DNA of 64,000 nt, from positions 1-64,000 of the forward strand of contig JANMDQ010000002.1 of the NCBI GenBank assembly GCA_031376385.1. Direction: 5' to 3'. Below the pieces are notes generated by a model. That model was given only the letters and a program-made list of their open reading frames with translations. It did not search any database and was not told where the DNA came from. The DNA comes from Aquisediminimonas sp031376385 (GTDB lineage: Bacteria > Pseudomonadota > Alphaproteobacteria > Sphingomonadales > Sphingomonadaceae). The position numbers and the translations under genes were made by a program. Below are positions 16,724-25,485 of this stretch, piece by piece (within the stretch, counting starts at the first letter, position 1; each line of letters opens with the position of its first letter).

Positions 16724-16747
16724 CTTCAGCCAGCCCCTGTGGTTGAT

Positions 16748-16777
16748 CTGATGCGAAAATCACAACTTTTGCATCAG
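16748..16777. terminator. Inverted repeat downstream of the 472-aa gene, possible terminator
   Basis: CTGATGC(G)AAAA pairs with TTTTGCATCAG around a short loop. It lies 25 nt after the stop at 16723 and between convergent genes. The A/T half of the stem may serve as the U-tract; efficiency is uncertain. Confidence 0.45.
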
Positions 16778-16816
16778 GCAAAAACATGAGGACATCCGCC
16801 CCCTTTTCTGGAATTG

Positions 16817-16911
16817 CGGTGACACGTGCGATAAACCCTAATTAATGACCCATTCATAACTCCGCCGCCTTAATGATCGAATAACGGTGACACGTCTGAT
16901 ATACCCTAATT
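16817..16911. repeat. 27-nt direct repeat pair
   Basis: Copies at 16817-16843 and 16885-16911 share CGGTGACACGT..GATA.ACCCTAATT with three mismatches; their starts are 68 nt apart. They sit immediately before the end of tldD and close the repeat-rich island that begins near 14.56 kb. Confidence 0.75.
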
Positions 16912-16931
16912 TCCCCGAACTGCCCAGCCGC

Positions 16932-18368
16932 TCAAGCCGTCCCGCCAACTGTCAACCCTTCGATCAGCAATGTTGGCTGTCCGACGCCAGCGGGTACAGA
17001 CTGTCCGCCTTTGCCGCACACGCCAATGCCTTCGTCCAGCGCCATGTCATTGCCGATGCCAATGACTTTGGTGAGGACAGTCGGACCGTCCCCGATCAGT
17101 GTTGCGCCTTTGATTGGGGCGCCGATGCGGCCGTTTTCGACGCGGTAAGCTTCGGTGCAGCTGAACACGAATTTGCCGGACACGATATCCACTTGTCCGC
17201 CGCCAAAACTCTTTGCGAAAATGCCGTTTTTGACGCGGGATAAAAGCTCGCCCGGATCGTCATTGCCGCCTTTCATGAAGGTATTGGTCATGCGTGGCAT
17301 GGGCGCGTGGGCGTACGATTCACGGCGGCCATTGCCTGTGGTCGGCACACCCATCAGGCGAGCGTTCAGCCGGTCTTGCATATAGCCTTTCAGGATGCCG
17401 TCTTCGATCAGCACAGTCTCTGACGTCGGCGTGCCTTCATCATCGATTGAAAGCGAGCCGCGCCGGTCAGCAATGCTGCCATCATCGACAATTGTGACGC
17501 CAGGAACTGCGACCCGTTCGCCAACGCGGCCAGAGAAAGCCGACGTGCCTTTGCGGTTGAAATCGCCTTCCAGCCCGTGGCCAATCGCTTCGTGAAGGAT
17601 GATGCCGGGCCAGCCGGGGCCGAGCAGGACGGTGAATTCCCCGGCAGGGGCATCGACGCTCTCCAGATTGACCAGGGCCTGGGCCAAAGCCTCATCAATG
17701 GCGCGGTTCCAGGTCTTTTCTTCGAACAGGCTGTCGTAAAGATAGCGGCCACCAATGCCGAAGCTGCCCGCTTCCTTGCGGCCATTCACTTCGCAGATGA
17801 TGGAGACGTTCAGGCGTACGAGCGGGCGGATGTCGGTTGCGAGAAAGCCGTCCGGGCGGATGATTTCCACGACGCTCCAACTGCCCCCGAGGCTGACGGA
17901 AACCTGGGCAACGCGTGGATCACGGGCGCGGGCAGCGGCATCGATTTTCTGGCACAGCGCCACTTTGTCGGAAAAGGGAATGAGGCTCATCGGATCGCTG
18001 GCGGTGTAAAGATGCCGGTTATTCTGGCGCGGCGCGGGGCTGGCGCTGCCTTTTGTGGGGTCAAGCAGCGTGAGCGTTTCCCCCGCGCGGCGGATCGCAG
18101 CTTCGCTCAAATCATTGGCATGGGCAAATCCGGTCATTTCGCCGGAAACGCCGCGCAGGCCAAAACCAGCATCAGTCGAATAATCGGCGGTTTTCAAACG
18201 GCCATCGTCAAAGCCAAAGGCCTCGCTGGCCCGGTATTGCAGGTAAAGTTCACCGTCATCACAGCGCGACAGCAGATCGCGGGTGACGGCCTGCGCGCGG
18301 GCAGGATCAAGCTGGCCATCGCGGTAAAGGAAAGATCGGGGGTCTGGGGTGGTGCTCATCATGCCCAT
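16932..18368 (-). CDS. tldD: Metalloprotease TldD
   Basis: A 478-aa zinc protease subunit that normally works with TldE (PmbA), degrading unfolded peptides and maturing some modified peptides such as microcin B17 and letting CcdA be turned over. The metal motif HEAIGHGLEGDF (HExxxH) is intact. The flanking GTSAFSGRVGERVAVPGVTIVDDG and IDDEGTPTSETVLIEDG blocks (each abbreviated) are typical. Start choice lies among closely spaced ATGs at 18368, 18362 and 18359. pmbA/tldE is not in this window. It is only 2.4 kb from the MNIO cassette, but a link to peptide processing is speculation. Confidence 0.93.
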   Translation of the reverse strand: MGMMSTTPDPRSFLYRDGQLDPARAQAVTRDLLSRCDDGELYLQYRASEAFGFDDGRLKTADYSTDAGFGLRGVSGEMTGFAHANDLSEAAIRRAGETLTLLDPTKGSASPAPRQNNRHLYTASDPMSLIPFSDKVALCQKIDAAARARDPRVAQVSVSLGGSWSVVEIIRPDGFLATDIRPLVRLNVSIICEVNGRKEAGSFGIGGRYLYDSLFEEKTWNRAIDEALAQALVNLESVDAPAGEFTVLLGPGWPGIILHEAIGHGLEGDFNRKGTSAFSGRVGERVAVPGVTIVDDGSIADRRGSLSIDDEGTPTSETVLIEDGILKGYMQDRLNARLMGVPTTGNGRRESYAHAPMPRMTNTFMKGGNDDPGELLSRVKNGIFAKSFGGGQVDIVSGKFVFSCTEAYRVENGRIGAPIKGATLIGDGPTVLTKVIGIGNDMALDEGIGVCGKGGQSVPAGVGQPTLLIEGLTVGGTA

Positions 18369-18408
18369 ATAAGCGCTCTATGGTGGAACGCTACCCGGCA
18401 ATAAGGTT

Positions 18409-18609
18409 TCAGTGATCCGCAGGGCCGCCTTTCAAGACGAACCGGCGGTCGCAGTAACCGCAGTCGACATAACCGCGTTCGTCAATTTCCAACCAGACAC
18501 GCGGGTGACCAAGCGCTGCGCCGCCGGGGATGTCCGTAGCCCCGTCACAAGACACACGGCGGCTGGTGACTATCACGGTTTCGGGGATCATTTCTCGGAT
18601 GCTGTTCAT
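18409..18609 (-). CDS. CHCC-type zinc-finger domain protein
   Basis: A 66-aa protein with the zf-CHCC signature. A cysteine (SCDG), a histidine (GHPRVWLEI) and CGYC in GYVDCGYCDRRFVLK supply four zinc ligands. It resembles the C-terminal part of the mitochondrial complex I subunit NDUFS6, and in alphaproteobacteria such short proteins are common. It ends 40 nt upstream of tldD on the same strand and may be co-transcribed. Confidence 0.87.
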   Translation of the reverse strand: MNSIREMIPETVIVTSRRVSCDGATDIPGGAALGHPRVWLEIDERGYVDCGYCDRRFVLKGGPADH

Positions 18610-18644
18610 GCCGCGCGGTTAGCAAGCCGCACGTGTCTGCGCAA

Positions 18645-19241
18645 CTATTGGTAGTTAAGAATGACTGTGAAGGTGCCGTTATAATCGCCCGGCGCTTGGT
18701 TCGCGCCGACCCGCAGTGTGGCCCCCATGGCAAAGTTAAAAATGCCGTTGGACGACCCGATGGTAAAATTGGTTGGGGCGGTTGTAATGGCTGACCATGT
18801 GGGCGAACTGCCAATCATGAACGTATCAACTGTCATGGACCCGCCGCCACCTACGCGGTTGATCGTGATACTGTTCGATGCGACTGAAATTTGCACGGTC
18901 TGCCCGGGCGCGCCGTAGCCTGCAAAGCGAGATGGCCCGAAAGTACCCGGTGCCAGCGTCACGCCGCCCGTCACTGTTCGCGCGCCCGTTGGGGGCACAA
19001 CAACCGTTCCCGCAGTTGTTCCGCGAATCATAGTGCCGAAATCAAGGTCTTCGTCCTTGATAAAGCTGAGCGGCGTGACAATGGTGACGTCTGCCTTTGC
19101 CGATTGCGTTGCAGCTTGCGCAACAGACGGAAGCGCAGCCGATGCAGCGCACAGCATGGCGGCGGCAATCGCGCCTGACTTATTTGATGTTCCCCTGTTC
19201 ACATCTGCCCTCTGCACGCTCTGCCCTAAAGGCAGATGCAA
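18645..19241 (-). CDS. DUF4402 secreted protein
   Basis: An exported protein of 198 aa (or 185 aa if the GTG at 19202, which has a GAGGG site 5 nt upstream, is used). The signal peptide is SGAIAAAMLCAASAALPSVAQA. The mature part has the DUF4402 features: an N-terminal block DVTIVTPLSFIKDEDLDFGTMI, Gly/Thr-rich beta strands, and a C-terminal GDYNGTFTVILNYQ ending in aromatic-Gln. Such proteins are thought to be surface or pilus-like adhesive components. No usher or chaperone genes are nearby, so the role is open. Confidence 0.83.
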   Translation of the reverse strand: MHLPLGQSVQRADVNRGTSNKSGAIAAAMLCAASAALPSVAQAATQSAKADVTIVTPLSFIKDEDLDFGTMIRGTTAGTVVVPPTGARTVTGGVTLAPGTFGPSRFAGYGAPGQTVQISVASNSITINRVGGGGSMTVDTFMIGSSPTWSAITTAPTNFTIGSSNGIFNFAMGATLRVGANQAPGDYNGTFTVILNYQ

Positions 19242-19311
19242 TAGATATGGTTAACATGTTCGAAACCCTTCTGCCTTTGCGCGCGTGCCCTTACCTTGTT
19301 ACAGACTGCGC

Positions 19312-20229
19312 ATGACCACATCAGCCATCAGCATCTCCCACCTCCGCAAAGTTTATGCCGGGGGCAAAGAAGCCCTTAAGGATGTGAGCCTTGAAATTCC
19401 GCAAGGCCAGATCTTCGGCCTGCTTGGCCCTAATGGAGCGGGCAAATCGACAACGATCAATATCCTTGCGGGCTTAGTGACGAAGACGAGTGGCACCGCG
19501 TCAATCTGGGGCTTTGATATTGATGATCATCCGAGGAACGCTAAAAACTCTATTGGGATTGTGCCTCAGGAAATTGTGTTTGACCCTTTTTTTACGCCGT
19601 TCGAAACTCTGGAACTGGTCGCAGGGCTTTACGGTGTGCCTAAGGGTCAGCGCAAATCGATGGAGCTGCTGCGCGCGGTGCGGCTTGAGGATAAGGCGGA
19701 TGCCTATGCGCGGACGCTTTCAGGCGGCATGAAAAGGCGATTGCTCGTAGCCAAGGCGATGGTGCATTCGCCGCCTATCCTTGTGCTTGATGAACCCACA
19801 GCAGGCGTGGACGTGGAGCTTCGCCAACAACTTTGGGCCTATGTGCGCGAACTTAATGCGCGGGGCGTTACGATTGTGCTGACGACTCACTATCTGGAAG
19901 AGGCCGAAGAGCTTTGCGATCGGATCGCTATTATCAATCACGGCGAAGTGATCGCTAACAAACCGACACGTGAACTGGTCGATATGGCGCAGGAAAAAGT
20001 AGTTGAAGTGACCGTGGACGGTGATGTCAGTGCAGTGCCGGCATCGCCACTATTTCAGAAAGTCGAAGTGAAGGCGGGGCGGATATTGTCGATTACTTAT
20101 AATAAGGGAAGCGCTAACGCGGGGCAGGTGTTGGCCGCTGTGCAAGCGGCTGGATACGGAATTGCTGACGTTTCAACGCGGGAAGCAGATTTGGAAGATG
20201 TGTTCCTCAACCTGACGCGGGCGGCTTAA
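19312..20229 (+). CDS. ABC-2-type transporter ATP-binding protein
   Basis: A 305-aa ATPase. Walker A is GPNGAGKST, the signature is LSGGMKRR, and Walker B is ILVLDEPTAGVD followed by the switch histidine in TTHY. A C-terminal extension (KVVEVTVDGDVSAVP...) is typical of drug, lipid or polysaccharide exporters of the CcmA/NodI type. The start at 19312 gives MTTSAISISHLRKVYAGG; the upstream frame extension is rejected. No permease gene lies next to it, so its membrane partner must be elsewhere. It is 12 nt from nadB. Confidence 0.9.
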   Translation: MTTSAISISHLRKVYAGGKEALKDVSLEIPQGQIFGLLGPNGAGKSTTINILAGLVTKTSGTASIWGFDIDDHPRNAKNSIGIVPQEIVFDPFFTPFETLELVAGLYGVPKGQRKSMELLRAVRLEDKADAYARTLSGGMKRRLLVAKAMVHSPPILVLDEPTAGVDVELRQQLWAYVRELNARGVTIVLTTHYLEEAEELCDRIAIINHGEVIANKPTRELVDMAQEKVVEVTVDGDVSAVPASPLFQKVEVKAGRILSITYNKGSANAGQVLAAVQAAGYGIADVSTREADLEDVFLNLTRAA

Positions 20230-20240
20230 CGAGGCGAGCA

Positions 20241-21821
20241 ATGGCGAATTTCGACATACTCATCATTGGCTCCGGCGCGGCGGGGCTAACGGCGGCGTTG
20301 CAGCTGGCGGAAACCAAGCGCGTAGCCGTGCTCGCCAAGGGTTCGCTCTCTGACGGCGCAACAGCATGGGCGCAGGGTGGGATCGCCGCTGTGCTGGAGC
20401 CCGGCGACACGTTTGAAGATCATATCCGCGATACGATGGTGGCTGGCGGCGGGCTGAACAAGCGCGAAACGGTAGAATTTGTGATTGAAAATGCCCCGCA
20501 AGCGATCCGGCGGCTGGCCGATCTGGGCGTGCCGTTCAATCCCGGCGATGACGAAGAATGGCATTTGACGCGTGAAGGCGGGCATAGCCACCGGCGGATT
20601 GTCCACGTGAATGACGCGACAGGCTGGGCCGTGCAACAGGCGCTGGAAAAGGCAGCAGCTGCCAACCCCAATATCATATTGATCCCCGACATGGTCGCGA
20701 TTGATCTGATAACGGGGCGGCATCAGGAACGGTTTTCAACCAGTGGGCGCGTCCACGGCGTTTATGCACTCAACCGTAAAACCGGCAAGGTAGAGGCTCA
20801 CACGGCGCGAGCCACGATCCTTGCCACAGGAGGCGCAGGTCGGACCTATCTTTATTCCACAGCACCGCGCGGGGCGACAGGGGACGGGATCGCAATGGCG
20901 TGGAGGGCTGGGTGCCGCATATCAAACATGGAATTCATGCAGTTTCACCCCACCTGCCTTTACAATCTGGAGGTCAAGAATTTCCTGATTACGGAGGCTA
21001 TACGCGGAGAAGGCGGGCAGTTGAAATTGCCGACGACCGGCGAACGCTTCATGCCGCGTTTTGATGAGCGTGAAGAACTGGCCCCGCGTGATGTTGTCGC
21101 GCGCGCGATTGACCATGAAATTAAACGGCTTGGCCTCGATTTCGTCCATCTGGATATCAGCCACAAACCTCCCGAATTCGTCCGCGAACATTTCCCCAAT
21201 ATCTATGACAAGCTGCTGGGGCTGGGCATCGACATCACGAAGCAGCCTATCCCCGTTGTGCCTGCCCAGCATTATACCTGCGGCGGCGTGCTGGTTGATC
21301 TGGACGGACGGACGGATGCGCCGGGACTCTATGCCGCAGGCGAAGTAACGCAATCCGGCTTGCACGGCGCGAACCGCTTGGCCTCAAACTCCCTGCTGGA
21401 ATGCCTCGTGTTTGGCGACGCTTGCGCGCGTGACATATCGGCAAACTGGGATGCGCTGCCCGAACCTCCGGCCATCCGCGCTTGGGATGAAAGCCGCGTG
21501 ACGGACAGTGATGAGGAAGTGGTGATTGCCCAGTGCTGGCGGGAAATCCGCAATTTCATGTGGAGCTTCGTTGGTATCGTCCGCACGACCAAGCGGCTAG
21601 AACGCGCCAAACACCGCATCGACCTCCTTCGCCAAGAGGTTGGGGAATATTATAGCAATTTCCGCGTGACGCCCGACCTTATCGAATTGCGCAACTTGGT
21701 TGAAGTCGCGGACCTCATTATCCGGTCTGCCTTGTCTCGCCATGAAAGCCGAGGGCTGCACTATACGCTTGACTGGCCGGAACTGTCGGCAGGTGCTGTG
21801 GATACGGTGTTGGTGCCCTGA
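20241..21821 (+). CDS. nadB: L-aspartate oxidase
   Basis: A 526-aa flavoprotein that oxidises L-aspartate to iminoaspartate, the first step of de novo NAD synthesis. The FAD-binding site is ILIIGSGAAGLTAAL. The succinate-dehydrogenase-like core includes RRIVHVNDATGWAVQ, the EFMQFHPTCLYN block, and HYTCGGVLVDLDGRT. The C-terminal capping helices include RRTTKRLERAKHRIDLL-type sequence (VRTTKRLERAKHR). nadA and nadC are not in the window. Confidence 0.95.
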   Translation: MANFDILIIGSGAAGLTAALQLAETKRVAVLAKGSLSDGATAWAQGGIAAVLEPGDTFEDHIRDTMVAGGGLNKRETVEFVIENAPQAIRRLADLGVPFNPGDDEEWHLTREGGHSHRRIVHVNDATGWAVQQALEKAAAANPNIILIPDMVAIDLITGRHQERFSTSGRVHGVYALNRKTGKVEAHTARATILATGGAGRTYLYSTAPRGATGDGIAMAWRAGCRISNMEFMQFHPTCLYNLEVKNFLITEAIRGEGGQLKLPTTGERFMPRFDEREELAPRDVVARAIDHEIKRLGLDFVHLDISHKPPEFVREHFPNIYDKLLGLGIDITKQPIPVVPAQHYTCGGVLVDLDGRTDAPGLYAAGEVTQSGLHGANRLASNSLLECLVFGDACARDISANWDALPEPPAIRAWDESRVTDSDEEVVIAQCWREIRNFMWSFVGIVRTTKRLERAKHRIDLLRQEVGEYYSNFRVTPDLIELRNLVEVADLIIRSALSRHESRGLHYTLDWPELSAGAVDTVLVP

Positions 21822-21894
21822 GGATTGGGCGTGGGCGGTATTTTTTGAAACTTGTCTCTGCCATTCTTTATCAACTGACTGTATCGCCGCTTTA

Positions 21895-23715
21895 ATGAGT
21901 CCTCCGCCGCCCCTGAATGACCAGTTCTCCGCTCTCAAACGTGTGTTTGGCTTTGACGACTTTCGCGGGGTTCAAGATCAAGTTGTAGATCGGGTGCTGG
22001 CCGCAGAGCGCACTTTGGCGGTTATGCCAACCGGCGCTGGCAAATCGCTTTGCTATCAACTTCCCGCCACGATGATGGAGGGAACTTGCATCGTCATTTC
22101 GCCGTTGATCGCGCTGATGCATGATCAAATGCGGGCGGCGAGCGCTGTTGGGATTGCCGCGGGCACTCTGACATCGGCGGATGAAAACCGGTTTGAAACC
22201 ATGGAGCGGTTCCGGCGGGGGGAGCTTGATCTACTTTACGTTGCGCCGGAACGGGCGTCGGGCATGGAGTTTCGCGGGCTGTTGCGTGAGGCGCGGATAT
22301 CGCTGTTTGCCATTGATGAGGCGCATTGCGTATCCGAATGGGGCCATGATTTCCGGCCCGATTACCGCTTGCTCCGCCCGCTGATGGATGATTTTCCCGA
22401 TGTGCCGCGTCTAGCGCTGACGGCGACGGCGGATGAACATACGCGCGGCGATATCCTTGCGCAGCTCGGGATTCCTGTATCCGGCATGATCGTTGCGGGC
22501 TTTGACCGTCCCAATATCCGCTACTTGATCGCCCCGCGCGCAGGGACGAGTGCGCAAGTGGCTGAAGTCATCACGAGCACACCCGGCGCGGGGATCGTCT
22601 ACGCCCGGTCGCGCGATCAGACGGAAAAGCTTGCGGCCACGCTCGCTAAGACGGGCCGTCCGGTGCGCTGCTATCATGCCGGGCTGGACCCCGAAGTGCG
22701 CAAGCGCAATCAGGCCGATTTTGTTGCGTCCGAAGATATGGTGATGGTCGCCACAATCGCGTTCGGCATGGGAATTGATAAGCCCGATGTGCGGTTCGTC
22801 ATCCACGCAGGCCTGCCCAAATCCATCGAGTCTTATTATCAGGAAACTGGGAGGGCAGGGCGTGACGGCGACCCGGCAGCAGCACATATGTTTTGGGGCG
22901 CAGATGATTTCGCCCGCGCGCGGCAATGGATGCGCGATGTTGAGGCCGCGCGGTTGCCGGGTGAGCAGGCGAGGCTAACCTCGCTGGGTGCGCTGGTGGA
23001 AACGGCTGGGTGCAGGCGCGCGATATTGCTCAAGCATTTTGGAGAAGCACCGCCTGAAACCTGCGGCAATTGTGATAACTGCTTGCAAGTCCCAGCCTCT
23101 TTTGATGTGACGGAGGTGGCGAGGAAATTCCTTTCCGCCGTCTTTCGCACCGGGCAAAGCTTTGGGGTGGGGCATCTGGAAACGGTTCTGACTGGTCGGG
23201 CCGATGATAAGGTCACGCGGCTCGGCCATGATCAATTGTCCGTTTTCGGTATTATCACGGGCGATGACGCGGCGCTGATCAAACCTGTTGCGCGCTCGCT
23301 GCTGCTCAAGGATGCGCTGCGTACCGGCGAACATGGCGGGCTGGAATTTGGGCCAGAAGCGCGGGCTATTCTGAAAGGCGATCAATCGGTGTCGCTGGTG
23401 ATGGCCCCCAAGCGTGAACGCGCGGGCCGATCTTTCTCGACGCGCGTCCAAGCCCCGAACCCCGTTGGCAATCCGCTGTTTGACGCGCTTCGGGCCAAGC
23501 GGCGGGCCTTGGCCGCAGAGACAGGCGTGCCACCTTATGTAATTTTTCACGATGCTACGCTGCGTGACATGGCATCGATCCGGCCCAAGTCCCTCCGCGA
23601 TATGGCTCTTGTTTCTGGCATAGGGTCGCGTAAGCTTGAAACCTATGGCGAAGCCTTTCTGGCTGTCATAAGGGAGTTTCAGAAAGGCCGTGCTGATGTT
23701 TCGCTCACTCACTGA
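21895..23715 (+). CDS. recQ: ATP-dependent DNA helicase RecQ
   Basis: A 606-aa superfamily 2 helicase acting in recombination and replication-fork repair. The N-terminal helicase domains show MPTGAGKSLCYQLP (Walker A), IDEAHCVSEWGHDFRPDY (DEAH box), ALTATADEHT and the QETGRAGRDG motif VI. A zinc-binding region holds four cysteines (GCRRAILLKHFGE...CGNCDNC). A winged-helix domain and an HRDC domain at the C-terminus follow (PPYVIFHDATLRDMA). The start at 21895 gives MSPPPPLNDQF; the longer frame overlapping nadB is rejected. Confidence 0.95.
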   Translation: MSPPPPLNDQFSALKRVFGFDDFRGVQDQVVDRVLAAERTLAVMPTGAGKSLCYQLPATMMEGTCIVISPLIALMHDQMRAASAVGIAAGTLTSADENRFETMERFRRGELDLLYVAPERASGMEFRGLLREARISLFAIDEAHCVSEWGHDFRPDYRLLRPLMDDFPDVPRLALTATADEHTRGDILAQLGIPVSGMIVAGFDRPNIRYLIAPRAGTSAQVAEVITSTPGAGIVYARSRDQTEKLAATLAKTGRPVRCYHAGLDPEVRKRNQADFVASEDMVMVATIAFGMGIDKPDVRFVIHAGLPKSIESYYQETGRAGRDGDPAAAHMFWGADDFARARQWMRDVEAARLPGEQARLTSLGALVETAGCRRAILLKHFGEAPPETCGNCDNCLQVPASFDVTEVARKFLSAVFRTGQSFGVGHLETVLTGRADDKVTRLGHDQLSVFGIITGDDAALIKPVARSLLLKDALRTGEHGGLEFGPEARAILKGDQSVSLVMAPKRERAGRSFSTRVQAPNPVGNPLFDALRAKRRALAAETGVPPYVIFHDATLRDMASIRPKSLRDMALVSGIGSRKLETYGEAFLAVIREFQKGRADVSLTH

Positions 23716-24124
23716 GACCATGTTCGTTGCGCCGCAGATTGGGCTGGATGACGTGAAGGCTGCGCGTGACGCGGGGATCACGCTCATCATCAACAATCGA
23801 CCTGACGAGGAAGAGGCAGGCCAGATTTCTGGCGCGGAGATTGAGGCTGCAGCGACGGCTCTTGGTATGGCATATGTGGCTATTCCTGTGACGCATAGTG
23901 GGTTCAGTCAGCCTCAGGTGCAGGCAATGGCTGATGCGCTGGATGCGGCGGTTGGCTCAGTGCTGGCCTACTGCCGGTCTGGCACGCGGTCTTGCCTGCT
24001 CTGGTCGCTGGCGGAGGCAAGTCAAGGCGCGGAGCCAGACGATGTGACGGCGATTGCGGCAAATGCGGGTTATGATGCGACTTCGATCCGTCCCTTGCTG
24101 GACATGCTTAAGGCGCAGGCGTGA
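23696..24124 (+). CDS. TIGR01244/DUF442 family phosphatase-like protein
   Basis: A 142-aa protein of the beta-lactamase-hydrolase-like/DUF442 group, related to dual-specificity phosphatases and linked to sulfur transfer. The active-site loop is AYCRSGTRSCLLW (Cys with a following Arg) and the N-terminal signature is IINNRPDEEE. It begins inside the recQ 3' end (20-nt overlap), with an AAAGG site 8 nt upstream of ATG 23696. It overlaps the next gene by GTGA, so these genes form a tight operon. Confidence 0.87.
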   Translation: MFRSLTETMFVAPQIGLDDVKAARDAGITLIINNRPDEEEAGQISGAEIEAAATALGMAYVAIPVTHSGFSQPQVQAMADALDAAVGSVLAYCRSGTRSCLLWSLAEASQGAEPDDVTAIAANAGYDATSIRPLLDMLKAQA

Positions 24125-24525
24125 TATTGGCAGAAGTGATCAAATTTGCAGCGTCGCTTATTGCGATTTTAGCTCTGGCGGGACTGGCGCACTGGCTGCG
24201 CTTGGGCGGCGATGTCCGGATTCGTGATGAAGAGCACGCGCGGGCCATTGCGCGCGAAGCGATTTGCGACTTTGAAGCTGTGGCCGTGGTTCTCGACCGT
24301 GCAAGGATCGGCGCATTGCTGCGCGATGGGGATGGACGCCAGATGCTCATTCGTCGCCACGGGGTGCAATTCGTCGGGCGGTTGCTCTCGCCGGGTATCG
24401 AGGCGCGGCTGGATCAGAATTTCCTCACGCTGGGCGCGGGAGAGCGCTTCTTTGGCACAGTGACGCTCAACCTTGGTGATCAGGCACAAATCTGGGCGTC
24501 TGGCCTGCGGCACTTGCGCACATGA
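24121..24525 (+). CDS. Membrane-anchored protein of unknown function
   Basis: A 134-aa protein starting at GTG 24121 (GTGA overlap with the preceding stop). Residues 3-25 are a transmembrane helix (VIKFAASLIAILALAGLAHWL). The rest is a soluble domain with short beta strands (FEAVAVVLDRARIGALLRDGDGR, then QFVGRLLSPGIEARL, each abbreviated). I know of no function. It overlaps the sterol desaturase-like gene by 4 nt. Confidence 0.75.
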   Translation: MILAEVIKFAASLIAILALAGLAHWLRLGGDVRIRDEEHARAIAREAICDFEAVAVVLDRARIGALLRDGDGRQMLIRRHGVQFVGRLLSPGIEARLDQNFLTLGAGERFFGTVTLNLGDQAQIWASGLRHLRT

Positions 24526-25406
24526 CGACAGTGCTCCCCAATCCGGTCGACTATGCCGTGCCTGCCTTCATTGGGCTGATCTTCATTGAAATGATCTGGG
24601 CCCGGTTTCGTGCGCCTGAAAAATATGAGCCGCGCGATACGCTGACTTCACTGGCGTTCGGGCTTGGCAGTTCAGTCGCAGGGCTGCTTGTGGGCGGCAT
24701 GGCCATTGGTGTGGCCTTTGCGGCCTATGAGTTCCGGCTTGTTTCAATTCCTTGGGTCTGGTGGGCGTGGGCGCTGTGTTTCATCCTTGATGACCTCGCC
24801 TATTATGCGTTCCACCGCTCCGCTCACCGCGTCCGCTGGTTTTGGGCGAGCCATGTGAACCATCATAGCAGCCAGCATTACAATCTCTCTACGGCGCTGC
24901 GCCAAAGCTGGACTAGCTTTTTTGCGTTGGGTTTTATTTTTCGGATGCCGCTGGTGCTGATCGGGTTCGAGCCTGCGATGGTGCTGTTTGTGGGGGCAAT
25001 CAACCTCATCTACCAATTCTGGATCCATACGGAATCGATTGGTAAACTTCCCCGCTGGTTCGAATATATGATGAATACGCCGAGCCACCACCGCGTTCAC
25101 CACGCCACGAACCCGCGCTATCTGGACCGCAATTATGCAGGCACCTTCATCGTCTGGGACCGGATGTTCGGAACGTTCGCTGGTGAGACCGATGCGGAGC
25201 CCATCCGCTACGGCATCGTCAAACAATTGGGCAGTTTCAATCTGCTGTGGAGCGTCTTCCACGAATGGGTGGGCATTGCGCAGGATATGTGGGCAGCCCC
25301 GTGGCCCTTCAAATTAAGCTATCTTTTGCGCCCGCCCGGCTGGTGCCATGACGGAAGCCGTGAAACGTCGGATCAAATCCGCGCGCGGTGGGAAAATCGC
25401 GCCTAA
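24522..25406 (+). CDS. Sterol desaturase / fatty acid hydroxylase family protein
   Basis: A 294-aa integral membrane diiron oxygenase. The histidine clusters HRSAHRVRWFWASHVNHHSSQHYN (in parts: HRSAH, HVNHH, QHYN) and HHRVHHATNP supply the iron ligands. About four hydrophobic helices lie between and before them. The substrate is probably a lipid or hopanoid/carotenoid-type molecule; exact specificity is unknown. It is translationally coupled to the upstream gene. Confidence 0.9.
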   Translation: MTTVLPNPVDYAVPAFIGLIFIEMIWARFRAPEKYEPRDTLTSLAFGLGSSVAGLLVGGMAIGVAFAAYEFRLVSIPWVWWAWALCFILDDLAYYAFHRSAHRVRWFWASHVNHHSSQHYNLSTALRQSWTSFFALGFIFRMPLVLIGFEPAMVLFVGAINLIYQFWIHTESIGKLPRWFEYMMNTPSHHRVHHATNPRYLDRNYAGTFIVWDRMFGTFAGETDAEPIRYGIVKQLGSFNLLWSVFHEWVGIAQDMWAAPWPFKLSYLLRPPGWCHDGSRETSDQIRARWENRA

Positions 25407-25485
25407 GGGCCGTGTAGGGAAAATCGGCGGGTCCGTTATTATTCAAACACAGATCAAACCCCAGATAAGCGGTTGAGGAGAGAGT

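Noticed and set aside
16932..18368. TldD as the maturation protease of the nearby MNIO cassette
   Set aside because: The distance is over 2 kb with an accessory island between, and tldD is a common housekeeping gene here; there is no direct support.
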